A program made the position numbers and the translations under genes. Source: Mesostigma viride (Eukaryota; Streptophyta; Mesostigmatophyceae; Mesostigmatales; Mesostigmataceae). Taken from it: a stretch of DNA of 64,000 nucleotides. The stretch is from contig RPFO01000535.1 of assembly GCA_009746045.1 (NCBI GenBank), positions 7,501-71,500 of the forward strand, given 5' to 3'. This document shows, one piece after another, positions 1-11,472 of this stretch. Within the stretch, counting starts at the first letter, position 1. The number at the start of each line of letters is the position of its first letter. The notes under the pieces were generated by a model. The model was not told where the DNA came from. It searched no databases and saw only the letters and a list, made by a program, of their open reading frames with translations.

Positions 1-120
1 CGCCGTGAACATGTCGCGTTGTACCGTAGAAGATACGAACAAAAAACAAAACACGAAAAAAGAGAGGCGGACCGCATATGACAGGGACGAAAAAAAGTCA
101 GACACACAGCCTGTGTTATC

Positions 121-3024
121 TGGCATGCATAAATACATGTGGTGTGGTGCTGGCATGCGTGGATGGGTGTCATGGGGTGCTGGCATGCATGGATGGGTGT
201 AATGGGGTGCTGGCATGCATGGATGGGTGTAATGGGGTGTTGGCATGCATGGATGGGTGTCATGGGGTGCTGGCATGCATGGATGGGTGTAGTGGGGTGC
301 TGGCATGCATGGATGGGTGTCATGGGGTGCTGGCATGCATGGATGGGTGTCATGGGGTGCTGGCATGCATGGATGGGTGTCATGGGGCGCTGGCATGCAT
401 GGATGGGTGTCATGGGGTGCTGGCATGCATGGATGGGTGTCATGGGGTGCTGGCATGCATGGATGGGTGTAGTGGGGTGCTGGCATGCATGGATGGGTGT
501 CATGGGGCGCTGGCATGCATGGATGGGTGTAGTGGGGTGCTGGCATGCATGGATGGGTGTCATGGGGCGCTGGCATGCATGGATGGGTGTCATGGGGTGC
601 TGGCATGCATGGATGGGTGTCATGGGGTGCTGGCATGCATGGATGGGTGTAGTGGGGTGCTGGCATGCATGGATGGGTGTCATGGGGTGCTGGCATGCAT
701 GGATGGGTGTAGTGGGGTGCTGGCATGCATGGATGGGTGTAGTGGGGTGCTGGCATGCATGGATGGGTGTCATGGGGTGCTGGCATGCATGGATGGGTGT
801 AGTGGGGTGCTGGCATGCATGGATGGGTGTAGTGGGGTGCTGGCATGCATGGATGGGTGTCATGGGGTGCTGGCATGCATGGATGGGTGTAGTGGGGTGC
901 TGGCATGCATGGATGGGTGTAGTGGGGTGCTGGCATGCATGGATGGGTGTATGGGGTGCTGGCATGCATGGATGGGTGTCATGGGGTGCTGGCATGCATG
1001 GATGGGTGTCATGGGGTGCTGGCATGCATGGATGGGTGTATGGGGTGCTGGCATGCATGGATGGGTGTCATGGGGTGCTGGCATGCATGGATGGGTGTCA
1101 TGGGGTGCTGGCATGCATGGATGGGTGTCATGGGGTGCTGGCATGCATGGATGGGTGTCATGGGGTGCTGGCATGCATGGATGGGTGTCATGGGGTGCTG
1201 GCATGCATGGATGGGTGTCATGGGGTGCTGGCATGCATGGATGGGTGTATGGGGTGCTGGCATGCATGGATGGGTGTATGGGGTGCTGGCATGCATGGAT
1301 GGGTGTAGTGGGGTGCTGGCATGCATGGATGGGTGTCATGGGGTGCTGGCATGCATGGATGGGTGTAGTGGGGTGCTGGCATGCATGGATGGGTGTCATG
1401 GGGTGCTGGCATGCATGGATGGGTGTCATGGGGTGCTGGCATGCATGGATGGGTGTAGTCAGGGGTGCTGGCATGCATGGATGGGTGTCATGGGGTGCTG
1501 GCATGCATGGATGGGTGTAGTGGGGTGCTGGCATGCATGGATGGGTGTCATGGGGTGCTGGCATGCATGGATGGGTGTCATGGGGTGCTGGCATGCATGG
1601 ATGGGTGTCATGGGGTGCTGGCATGCATGGATGGGTGTCATGGGGTGCTGGCATGCATGGATGGGTGTCATGGGGTGCTGGCATGCATGGATGGGTGTAG
1701 TGGGGTGCTGGCATGCATGGATGGGTGTCATGGGGCGCTGGCATGCATGGATGGGTGTAGTGGGGTGCTGGCATGCATGGATGGGTGTCATGGGGTGCTG
1801 GCATGCATGGATGGGTGTCATGGGGTGCTGGCATGCATGGATGGGTGTCATGGGGTGCTGGCATGCATGGATGGGTGTAGTGGGGTGCTGGCATGCATGG
1901 ATGGGTGTCATGGGGTGCTGGCATGCATGGATGGGTGTAGTGGGGTGCTGGCATGCATGGATGGGTGTAGTGGGGTGCTGGCATGCATGGATGGGTGTCA
2001 TGGGGTGCTGGCATGCATGGATGGGTGTATGGGGTGCTGGCATGCATGGATGGGTGTATGGGGTGCTGGCATGCATGGATGGGTGTCATGGGGTGCTGGC
2101 ATGCATGGATGGGTGTAGTGGGGTGCTGGCATGCATGGATGGGTGTATGGGGTGCTGGCATGCATGGATGGGTGTCATGGGGTGCTGGCATGCATGGATG
2201 GGTGTCATGGGGTGCTGGCATGCATGGATGGGTGTCATGGGGTGCTGGCATGCATGGATGGGTGTCATGGGGTGCTGGCATGCATGGATGGGTGTAATGG
2301 GGTGCTGGCATGCATGGATGGGTGTCATGGGGTGCTGGCATGCATGGATGGGTGTCATGGGGTGCTGGCATGCATGGATGGGTGTCATGGGGTGCTGGCA
2401 TGCATGGATGGGTGTAGTGGGGTGCTGGCATGCATGGATGGGTGTCATGGGGTGCTGGCATGCATGGATGGGTGTCATGGGGTGCTGGCATGCATGGATG
2501 GGTGTAGTGGGGTGCTGGCATGCATGGATGGGTGTCATGGGGTGCTGGCATGCATGGATGGGTGTAGTGGGGTGCTGGCATGCGTGGATGGGTGTCATGG
2601 GGTGCTGGCATGCATGGATGGGTGTCATGGGGCGCTGGCATGCATGGATGGGTGTCATGGGGCGCTGGCATGCATGGATGGGTGTCATGGGGTGCTGGCA
2701 TGCATGGATGGGTGTCATGGGGTGCTGGCATGCATGGATGGGTGTCATGGGGTGCTGGCATGCATGGATGGGTGTAGTGGGGTGCTGGCATGCATGGATG
2801 GGTGTCATGGGGTGCTGGCATGCATGGATGGGTGTCATGGGGTGCTGGCATGCATGGATGGGTGTCATGGGGTGCTGGCATGCATGGATGGGTGTCATGG
2901 GGTGCTGGCATGCATGGATGGGTGTCATGGGGTGCTGGCATGCATGGATGGGTGTCATGGGGTGCTGGCATGCATGGATGGGTGTCATGGGGTGCTGGCA
3001 TGCATGGATGGGTGTAGTGGGGTG
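121..3024. repeat. 30-bp minisatellite array, about 97 units
   Basis: The unit begins TGGCATGCATGGATGGGTGT and ends in C/A-A/G-TGGGGTGC. The variable dinucleotide after GGGTGT is CA, AG or AA. A few units are 29 bp (one base lost, for example near 950, 1038 and 1250) and one is 32 bp (near 1456). Each unit has GGG and GGGG runs on the + strand and the overlapping palindromes GCATGC and ATGCAT. Long ORFs run on both strands because 30 is a multiple of 3 and the unit lacks stops. I treat them as artefacts. Confidence 0.96.
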
Positions 3025-3270
3025 AACCATGAAAAAAAGCACGCAACACACCACGCGTCGTACCTTTTTATAGATGTTTCTTTTTTTTATTGTCGGGTGC
3101 AAGCGGCGGTGGCGGCGGTGGCGGCAAAACTGAAGCTAGTGACAACGCGCAGATGACGCCGTGAACATGTCGCGTTGTACCGTAGAAGATACGAACAAAA
3201 TGCAAAACACGAAAAAAGAGAGGCGGACCGCATATGACAGGGACGGGTCAGACACACAGCCTGTGTTATC

Positions 3271-4889
3271 TGGCATGCATGGATACATGTGGTGTGGTGC
3301 TGGCATGCGTGGATGGGTGTCATGGGGTGCTGGCATGCATGGATGGGTGTAATGGGGTGCTGGCATGCATGGATGGGTGTAATGGGGTGTTGGCATGCAT
3401 GGATGGGTGTCATGGGGTGCTGGCATGCATGGATGGGTGTAGTGGGGTGCTGGCATGCGTGGATGGGTGTCATGGGGTGCTGGCATGCATGGATGGGTGT
3501 CATGGGGTGCTGGCATGCATGGATGGGTGTCATGGGGCGCTGGCATGCATGGATGGGTGTCATGGGGTGCTGGCATGCATGGATGGGTGTCATGGGGTGC
3601 TGGCATGCATGGATGGGTGTAGTGGGGTGCTGGCATGCATGGATGGGTGTCATGGGGCGCTGGCATGCATGGATGGGTGTAGTGGGGTGCTGGCATGCAT
3701 GGATGGGTGTAGTGGGGTGCTGGCATGCATGGATGGGTGTCATGGGGTGCTGGCATGCATGGATGGGTGTAGTGGGGTGCTGGCATGCATGGATGGGTGT
3801 CATGGGGTGCTGGCATGCATGGATGGGTGTCATGGGGTGCTGGCATGCATGGATGGGTGTCATGGGGTGCTGGCATGCATGGATGGGTGTCATGGGGTGC
3901 TGGCATGCATGGATGGGTGTCATGGGGTGCTGGCATGCATGGATGGGTGTCATGGGGTGCTGGCATGCATGGATGGGTGTCATGGGGTGCTGGCATGCAT
4001 GGATGGGTGTAGTGGGGTGCTGGCATGCATGGATGGGTGTCATGGGGTGCTGGCATGCATGGATGGGTGTAGTGGGGTGCTGGCATGCATGGATGGGTGT
4101 AGTGGGGTGCTGGCATGCATGGATGGGTGTCATGGGGTGCTGGCATGCATGGATGGGTGTAGTGGGGTGCTGGCATGCATGGATGGGTGTCATGGGGTGC
4201 TGGCATGCATGGATGGGTGTCATGGGGTGCTGGCATGCATGGATGGGTGTAGTAGGGTGCTGGCATGCATGGATGGGTGTAATGGGGCGCTGGCATGCAT
4301 GGATGGGTGTCATGGGGTGCTGGCATGCATGGATGGGTGTCATGGGGTGCTGGCATGCATGGATGGGTGTAATGGGGTGCTGGCATGCATGGATGGGTGT
4401 AATGGGGTGCTGGCATGCATGGATGGGTGTAATGGGGCGCTGGCATGCATGGATGGGTGTAATGGGGTGCTGGCATGCATGGATGGGTGTCATGGGGTGC
4501 TGGCATGCATGGATGGGTGTCATGGGGTGCTGGCATGCATGGATGGGTGTCATGGGGTGCTGGCATGCATGGATGGGTGTCATGGGGTGCTGGCATGCAT
4601 GGATGGGTGTAATGGGGTGCTGGCATGCATGGATGGGTGTAGTGGGGTGCTGGCATGCGTGGATGGGTGTCATGGGGTGCTGGCATGCATGGATGGGTGT
4701 CATGGGGTGCTGGCATGCATGGATGGGTGTCATGGGGTGCTGGCATGCATGGATGGGTGTCATGGGGTGCTGGCATGCATGGATGGATGTCATGGGGTGC
4801 TGGCATGCATGGATGGGTGTCATGGGGTGCTGGCATGCGTGGATGGGTGTCATGGGGTGCTGGCATGCATGGATGGGTGTAGTGGGGTG
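3271..4889. repeat. 30-bp minisatellite array, about 54 units
   Basis: Same unit as the upstream array, here with almost no length variation: nearly all units are exactly 30 bp. The first unit still reads GGATACATGT, intermediate between the ancestral AAATACATGT and the expanded GGATGGGTGT form. The array sits at the same position in macrosatellite copy 2 as the larger array does in copy 1. Confidence 0.96.
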
Positions 4890-5965
4890 AACCATGAAAA
4901 AAAGCACGCAACACACCACGCGTCGTACCTTTTTATAGATGTTTCTTTTTTTTTTATGGGGCCGGCCGGGGGCGGCGGTGGCGGCAAAACTGAAGCTAGT
5001 GACACCGCGCAGATGACGCCGTGAACATGTCGCGTTGTACCGTAGAAGATACGAACAAAAAACAAAACACGAAAAAAGAGAGGCGGACCGCATATGACAG
5101 GGACAAAAAAAAGTCAGACACACAGCCTGTGATATCTGGCATGCATAAATACATGTGGTGTGGTGCCGGCATGCATAAATACATGTGCCAGCAAACCTGA
5201 GCTGCAAGGGAGCGAGAAAACCAAGAAAAAAAGCACGCAACACACCACGCGTCGTACCTTTTATAGATCGATGTTTCTTTTTTTTAATGGGGGCGGCCGG
5301 GGGCGGCGGTGGCGGCAAAAATGAAGCTAGTGACACCGCGCAGATGACGCCGTGAACATGTCGCGTTGTACCGTAGAAGATACGAACAAAAAACAAAACA
5401 CGAAAAAAGAGAGGCGGACCGCATGTGACAGGGAAGAAAAAAAGTCAGACACACAGCCTGTGTTATCTGGCATGCATAAATACATGTGGTGTGGTGCCGG
5501 CATGCAAAAATACATGTGCCAGCAAACCTGAGCTGCAAGGGAGCGAGAAAACCAAGAAAAAAAGCACGCAACACACCACGCGTCGTACCTTTTATAGATA
5601 GATGTTTCTTTTTTTTAATGGGGCCGGCCGGGGGCGGCGGTGGCGGCAAAAATGAAGCTAGTGACACCGCGCAGATGACGCCGTGAACATGTCGCGTTGT
5701 ACCGTAGAAGATACGAACAAAAAACAAAACACGAAAAAAGAGAGGCGGACCGCATATGACAGGGAAGAAAAAAAGTCAGACACACAGCCTGTGTTATCTG
5801 GCATGCATAAATACATGTGCCAGCAAACCTGAGCTGCAAGGGAGCGAGAAAACCAAGAAAAAAAGCACGCAACACACCACGCGTCGTACCTTTTTATAGA
5901 TGTTTCTTATTTTTTATCCTTGTCCTTCGGGGGCAGCGGTGGCGGCAAAAAGAAAACTGATAGCA

Positions 5966-6360
5966 AACGAGAACCCTGCAACCAAACGAGAACCACCAAA
6001 AAAACCCATTCATTTCCCCGTCAGCGACCGGCACCACGACACCAAAAAAGCGACAAAATTATCTGGCCGATTACGCCAATCATAAAACCACTATCTGTCA
6101 AAAGCATCCATGTACATCCACCGCCATTGCTCACCTCTTTCTTAACCGTGTGTGTCGACAATGGCGTTGCTCAGTTGAATATGGCTGTCGGGTTGCTAAT
6201 ATCGTTGTCACTTTCGGCCGATGTCGCGAATACCCGCCGTTGATGCTCGGGTGCAAGGTGCATCCACGGTGTCGGTCTTCCAGGGAGGCTGGAAAGCGCC
6301 AACGCAGCACCTGCAAATTCAAATTCCCTGGTGCTGGTATGCCGACGCGCAAATGGAATG
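5966..6360. other. Unique spacer, no gene recognised
   Basis: After the last decayed macrosatellite copy the sequence becomes unique. Short ORFs on both strands (up to about 140 codons, 6171-6593) lack recognisable motifs and overlap hairpin DNA. I see no convincing gene. Confidence 0.5.
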
Positions 6361-6442
6361 GCGCGGCGCCTAAAAGGCGCCGCGCGCGGGAAAAAAATTG
6401 ACGCGCCAAACGATATGGCGCGGCGCCGGGACGGCGCCGCGC
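6361..6442. repeat. Two adjacent perfect GC-rich hairpins
   Basis: Hairpin 1 is at 6361-6385, with 11-bp arms starting GCGCGGCGCC and a loop of AAA. Hairpin 2 is at 6418-6442, with arms starting GCGCGGCGCC and a loop of GGA. The two differ only at the loop and the adjacent base pair. Both are preceded by ATGG. Further GGCGCC and GGCGCCA words lie downstream to about 6570. Their role is unknown; they could be extruding DNA or folded RNA. Confidence 0.8.
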
Positions 6443-6665
6443 TGAAAAATACTTGCAGTCGCAACTGTGACGTGGCGCTGCAGACCACACGGTAGGGAAT
6501 TCGCAGCGCCATATATGGCGCCACGCCGACTCCTGACGCCGTGTGGCGCCACATGGACGCGGCGCTGCACACAGCTCGAGCCCATTTTTTCACATTCCTG
6601 CTACCTGATTGGACGCCTGGCGGAGGAAGCTTTTCACGGCGCGACGCCGAGGGGCTTCAAAAACG

Positions 6666-6673
6666 TATATAAG
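6666..6673 (+). promoter_or_regulatory. TATA-like box
   Basis: TATATAAG lies in a locally AT-rich stretch downstream of GC-rich palindromic DNA, about 40-60 bp before the first downstream ATGs. No clear coding region follows, so this is only a candidate core promoter. Confidence 0.3.
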
Positions 6674-7333
6674 CAGGCAAAATTTCTCCGAAATTTAATG
6701 AACGAGCGCGACGCGGAGACCATGCTAGTGTGCGGAACTGGTGAACCACACCGGTACGGGACAGATTCTTGGCTGATCCTCGTAGTACCTCGTGAACACG
6801 TCTAGTAGGCCCGGGTTCAACTCCCGTCGTAACATTTTTTTTTGGGTTGGTGTGGCAAGCCTATAAAGCAATCCGCAAACCACTACACGGCTGGTAAGAT
6901 TTAATATAATAAGCAACCTAATAGCTATATCAAAAATGTTTATGGGCATGGAAATTTTTAATATGTTGATATTAGACTGCAATGAAACGAATATGCAACC
7001 TGCCCCCCTATGTTTAATACAATTATTATTATTATTTGTGGCATGAATATAATAATTGTGTGAAATACAATGCTATGTGCAATATATTGCTGGTATGCCA
7101 TGCAATTGTAACCAACAGGTGCAAGACCAAAAGGCGTCTTCAGGGCCCACCTGCTGCGAACAAGAGCTATGGCGGCAAGAGGTGCGTGCAGGGTTACGGA
7201 TTTACGGGGTTGTTGACCACCAAATTTGTTGTTACGTGTGTTATGGAAACATTTCAGTCGAATTTCTGGGTTCCAACGGTCGTTAAGGTTATAAAAAGTG
7301 CGTTGGGATTCGGAAATTCACATCCTGGCGTGT
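6674..7333. other. AT-rich non-coding stretch, possible upstream exon not resolved
   Basis: The stretch contains an isolated Pol III B-box-like word (GGTTCAACTCC, 6814-6824) followed by a T9 run at 6835-6843. It also has AT-rich sequence and, around 7120-7195, a short GC-balanced part that could be an upstream exon of the gene starting near 7959. I cannot prove the exon. Confidence 0.35.
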
Positions 7334-7888
7334 AAAAAATGCAGGTGTTGGCGAGTTTTCGGCCCGCTTTCAGGGGTCCAACGGCCGTTGGGTGTCTAAA
7401 ATGCATGCGTTAGCGTGTTTCCGGCCCGCTTTCAGGGGCCCAACGGCCGTTGGACGTCGAAAATGCATGTGTTGGCGTGTTTTCGGCCCGCTTTCAGGGG
7501 TCCAACGGCCGTTGGGTGTCGAAAATGCATGTAAAGGGCGTGTTTCAGGCCCACTTTCAGGGGTCCAACGGCCGTTGGGTGTAGAAAATGCATGTGTTGG
7601 CGTGTTTTCGGCCCGCTTTCAGGGGTCCAACGGCCGTTGGGTGTCGAAAATGCATGTGTTGGCGTGTTTCAGGCCCACTTTCAGGGGTCCAACGGCCGTT
7701 GGGTGTCGAAAATGCATGTGTTGGCGTGTTTTCGGCCCGCTTTCAGGGGTCCAACGGCCGTTGGGTGTCGAAAATGCATGTGTTGGCGTGTTTCAGGCCC
7801 ACTTTCGGGGGTCCAACGGCCGTTGGGTGTCGAAAATGCATGTGTTGGCGTGTTTCAGGCGTACTTTCAGGGGTCCAACGGCCGTTGG
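7334..7888. repeat. 62-bp tandem array, nine units centred on CCAACGGCCGTTGG
   Basis: The perfect palindrome CCAACGGCCGTTGG starts at 7378, 7440, 7502, 7565, 7627, 7689, 7751, 7813 and 7875, so the period is 62 bp with one 63. The rest of the unit reads roughly AAATGCATGTGTTGGCGTGT, then TTCGGCCCGCTTTCAGGGGT. One unit has lost its TGTTGG part and gained AAAGG near 7530. The array ends about 70 bp before the gene below. ORFs through it are shadows of the repeat. Confidence 0.95.
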
Positions 7889-7958
7889 GACCTACAAATT
7901 GGGTAATTGTTGGAAAGCAATAATTTGATAAAAAGTCAAAACTTCGTCTGGATTCTGT

Positions 7959-10900
7959 ATGCGCGCGGATGCAGGTGAAGCGCACAACAAAGACCTAAGT
8001 CTCAAGTACGTCGAGATCAAGGGCAACCAACTTGCCCTCGACATGGCCAGCGCAATGGAATACTTGCTGAAGGACAACAATCACAAGACTGAAAACACGA
8101 AAACTGCAGTAGGCTTGAGGGCGCTTGAGCGGCTGCCAGGTGCGGTTGTGAAGGTTATGGGGAAACAGTACCGCCCTGCGCTGAAAAGAAAGGCGTCGGA
8201 GTCCTTCGCTCAGGAGGTTGTCGCTAATATCGTGCAAGGTTTCCAGGAATTGGGCAAGTCGGATGAGCACAGGAACGCGAAGTGCGCTGTGCTGTCAATG
8301 TGCTTGGGAAAGGACGGCATGAACAATCAAGGGCATTGCACTCTCGCGCGGCTGCTTCACGTCACGCCCAAGGATATCCAGACCGCAAGGGGAATGAGGA
8401 TGGGGGGCGACCTTCCCGCCCTGAAGGCGCCCCCTCGTGCTTTACGGTCGGACAAGTTTCCGGAGGAGGTCAAAGACATCGTCGGGAGTTACTGGTTGTC
8501 AGACCTAAACACGAGGGCGTCTCCCAACCATAAGGACGTGGTCAATGAGTTCGAAAGGAAGGGAAACGCCAGGATCCTCATTTCCTCCCAGGGCGGAAGG
8601 TACTATTTGGACTCGCTTGAAACGATTTACAAGCGGTTCTGTTCTGACGCGTCGCCGTACAAGGGAGGTATCGTGACGACTGCGGACGGGACAAGGTACA
8701 AGGTGGGGTACACGAAGTTCGTGGAGTTCATGCCCAAGTGCGTAAAGGGCGTGTGGAAGGACCGGGACTTGTGCGCATGCGAAAAGCACGTCGTCTTCGA
8801 GTCTCTGCTCTCTGCCTTCGCCAAAGGCGTCAAGGAGTTGAAGAGCACGCTGGAGATCGAGGAGAGGGAGGGTATCCCTTCCGTGCCTGACAATGCCCAT
8901 GATTTCGTTCGACGTTTCACCTGCCACAGGGCTGAGAGGGGGGAGGGGGGGCAAGGAGGGGGGAGGACGGGCGGCCCGTTCGTTAACGTCCCAATGAACT
9001 GCTTGGAAGGGACGTGCAACGAGTGTGGGATTTCCGAGTTCATCGTGACGGACCAGATGAAGGGGTGGACAAAGAAGTACACGTGGTTCGACTTCATAAA
9101 GGAGGGCACAGCGCCCCGTGGGACGGTAAGCATGTATATTTGCATCGTTGAATATATATATGTAGACTTTCATACTTCCAACGGCCGTTGGCGTTGGGAA
9201 ATTCCCAGCTGCTGACTTCCATTCTTCGGTCAATCCATGGTGCGCGGGCATGTATATTTGCATCGTTGAATATATATATGTAGACTTTCATACTTCCAAC
9301 GGCCGTTGGCGTTGGGAAATTCCCAGCTGCTGACTTCCATTCTTCGGTCAATCCATGGTGCGCGGGTGTGTTGTGTTGCAGGAGGAGGATGTGGCGCCGC
9401 AAATGAACCTGCAGCAAAAACTCATCAAGTCAACCCTCTCGGAGCTCCATGAACTCATTACGGCGCGCTTCCCGGAATTCGCCATTCACGTCCATACATG
9501 GGCCTGGCAGCACCACGCTTACAAGGAGTGCATTGACGTGATGCCGCTGGGAACGGTGGTGGTCCTGATGGACTACTCGGAGAACTATTCGGACCACCTG
9601 CAGAAACAGTTGCAGGCGCAGTACTGGTACCCAAGTAGTTACGTCCTGATGCCGGTGATCGTGATGTACCGTGATCCCGTATCGCTGGAAATCAAAAGGG
9701 TGAAGCACGATTACATGGGGAAGGACGTACCGAGGAATGCCCAGACCCTGGAGTTCGTGATGAAGAATACCCTTAACGTGCTGAGGGAGGAGGGGGTGGA
9801 GGTGAGGAACTGGATCAGTTGGTCCGACAACTGTAAGGAGCAGTTCCAATCCCGGTATGTGTTGGCGATGGCTGCGGACCTGCTCGAGGCCGACCCCGAC
9901 TTGGAATCATTGGAGTGGAACTACTCGTGTGCAGGACATGGGAAGGGGGAGTCGGACGGGGAGGGGGGACGGTCAAAAGCATCCTCAAAAGAGCGCAGAT
10001 GCAGGAGGACAATCGGAACCTGAATACGGTGGAGGCACTGGTGGCCTACCTGAACCGGGATTGGAGAACCGGCAAAGACTCGAGTCGACCATCGGCACAA
10101 TCGGACGTGGTTCGACGGGCATTTCTTCTCGATAACGTAAGTAAAGACAGTTGCTTTCTGGTGGTCAAGTGCAGTTCTATAATTTGTCTCTGGTTACACT
10201 TTACAGAGGACAGCTTCCTTGATGCAGTTTGAAGTTTCATAAGGCCAACGGCCGTTGGAGCTGGAAAATCGTATAATTGTTGAGTGCCAACGGCCGTTGG
10301 AGTTGAGAAATGTACTTATATAAAGTTTCCAAGGGCCAACGGCCGTTGGAGTTGGGAAATCTTATAATTGTTGAGTGCCAACGGCCGTTGGAGTTGGGAA
10401 ATGTGCTGTGATGTTGTTTCATGGATTTACAATTGCAGATTCTCACGTCCGGTAAGGAGCGAGGCCCGATCCGAGATATCTCCACGGCACACCAGTGGCG
10501 ACTGGACAAAAAGGGCGAGCGGGTCGAGGTGGTAAAGCTCAGGCGTTTTTCATGCTTCAGTTGTGCGGAGTGCCGAGAGGGCAAGTGGACGACATGCCCA
10601 AACGATTGGAGCAGCTCGTCGTGGACTGTAAAACTCCAGGCGAGTAAGTCGCGGAACCCCACGCGATATCCGGGAACCCGCCTGAACCACGTTCAAACGG
10701 CAAGAAACGAGTTGGGGCGTGGTTTGCAGGAGGGGGAGGCCGTCGCAGTCGCATCTGAGAGGGGGCACAAGGACCATGTGCCCGACCACCCGTACTGGTT
10801 GGCGAAAGTTGTTCGAGTCGCCCACCAACTCGACAAGGATGAGTGTTTAAACAAACATACAGGGGGGGGGGCGAGGTTTTTAAGAAAGGCAACTGGGTAA

Positions 10901-11223
10901 TGTACGTAAAATACTTCGAGAGGTGCTCCTCCTCCGGATCGGACGCCCGACGCTTCTTCTGGAACCCAGACGACCGAGAACCCTTAACTGCAATCGTGTG
11001 CTACCTGAGCGTCGCAAAGGTCACGAAGGGCAAGTGGGAAGGACATCCGGACAACACGCGACAGGGCTGGTTCACAATTGCGAAGAAGGTGGACGCCGAA
11101 ATTACGGTACGTCATTCCAAACATTACTGTGTAAAATTGGTGTTTGTATGTCGCATGTGTTTTTTTGTCGACGGTCGTTCACCTTACTAATGTTACATAC
11201 AGGGCAATCAGCCTATACTTTAG
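7959..11223 (+). CDS. Four-exon gene, uncharacterised protein with possible DDE/RNase-H-like core
   Basis: Proposed exons are 7959-9125, 9382-10136, 10439-11106 and 11203-11223 (stop TAG). All introns begin GT, end AG and fall between codons. Exon 1 has a cysteine group (C-x4-C-x2-C near codons 348-355). Exon 2 holds the most distinctive blocks: MDYSENYS, SWSDNCKEQFQSRY and GHGKGESDGEGG. Three spaced aspartates in these blocks suggest an RNase-H-fold catalytic core, which is inference; similar block patterns occur in uncharacterised invertebrate proteins that I recall but cannot check. Exon 3 has a CxxCxxC group and a PYWLAKV-type stretch reminiscent of chromatin-reader folds. Two frame changes occur at G homopolymers (near 9962 and 10861), so this is either decayed or affected by assembly indels. 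The start is uncertain; an upstream exon is possible. Confidence 0.6.
9131..9366. repeat. 118-bp tandem duplication inside intron 1
   Basis: Two copies (9131-9248 and 9249-9366) look identical by eye. Each contains CCAACGGCCGTTGG (9178-9191 and 9296-9309) followed by CGTTGGGAAATTCCCAGC, itself with an inverted GGGAATTTCCC-like part. The duplication nearly fills the 256-bp intron (9126-9381). Confidence 0.95.
10245..10391. repeat. Four CCAACGGCCGTTGG palindromes in intron 2
   Basis: Perfect copies lie at 10245-10258, 10287-10300, 10336-10349 and 10378-10391. Each is followed by AG-T/C-TGG-A/G-AAAT-like sequence. They occupy the 302-bp intron 10137-10438. Confidence 0.93.
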
Positions 11224-11265
11224 CTTGGCTGCATGGCGCATGTCGCATATCTTAATTTCTCAAAG

Positions 11266-11279
11266 CCAACGGCCGTTGG
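11266..11279. repeat. Dispersed CCAACGGCCGTTGG palindrome downstream of the gene
   Basis: The copy sits in a longer shared context, ATTTCTC-nn-AGCC... and ...GGACT-n-CGAAACTG. That context is also seen at 50355, 50508 and 58937, so the dispersed unit is about 40 bp long. The rest of 11224-11426 holds nothing recognisable. Confidence 0.9.
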
Positions 11280-11426
11280 ACTTACGAAACTGGACAAGTG
11301 CCAAGTGCGGATTGGGTACTAAAATGGGCATTCTTGTTGAGGATGACCAGTTGTGTTTATATATTTTTGCATGGTGGCGGATGACTTGGCGTGTTGTTGC
11401 ATTTTTACATACGGGTGTATGGTAGG

Positions 11427-11458
11427 CCTTAAACCCTAAACCCCTACACTCCTAAACC
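11427..11458. repeat. Short interstitial telomere-like motif
   Basis: The sequence reads CCTTAAACCCTAAACCCC then TACACTCCTAAACC. It contains two CCCTAAA-like units matching the plant/algal telomere type. It borders a long GT-rich tract. Confidence 0.5.
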
Positions 11459-11472
11459 ATATTTACCCTTAT

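Larger units (their letters stand above)
1..5965. repeat. Macrosatellite, five copies of a 331-bp basic unit, two expanded
   Basis: The same flank, starting CGCCGTGAACATGTCGCG, recurs at 1, 3157, 5017, 5348 and 5679. Each copy contains an A-rich stretch, a GGCATGC-containing core, a block starting AAGCACGCAACACACC and a GGC-rich end. Copies 3 and 4 are 331 bp each. Copy 5 is shorter and decays near 5965. Copies 1 and 2 are about 3156 and 1860 bp because their core has become a 30-bp minisatellite. Copy 1 starts before the window. No coding function is supported. Confidence 0.93.

Noticed and set aside
78-5396. Long ORFs in the 30-bp arrays (MDGCHGVLAC and HPCMPAPHDT repeats)
   Set aside because: The unit length is a multiple of three with no stops on either strand, and 29-bp and 32-bp units shift the frame. 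There is no start or splice context.
6131-6593. Arg/Ala-rich ORFs across the GGCGCC hairpins
   Set aside because: They follow the GC-rich inverted repeats on both strands and show no conserved motif.
6715-6843. Complete tRNA gene around the GGTTCAACTCC word
   Set aside because: No 5' acceptor strand pairs with the sequence after the T arm; only A/B-box-like words and a T run remain.
7392-7928. ORFs of 100-180 codons through the 62-bp array
   Set aside because: Repeat shadows: the same peptide recurs in rotating frames because 62 is not a multiple of three.
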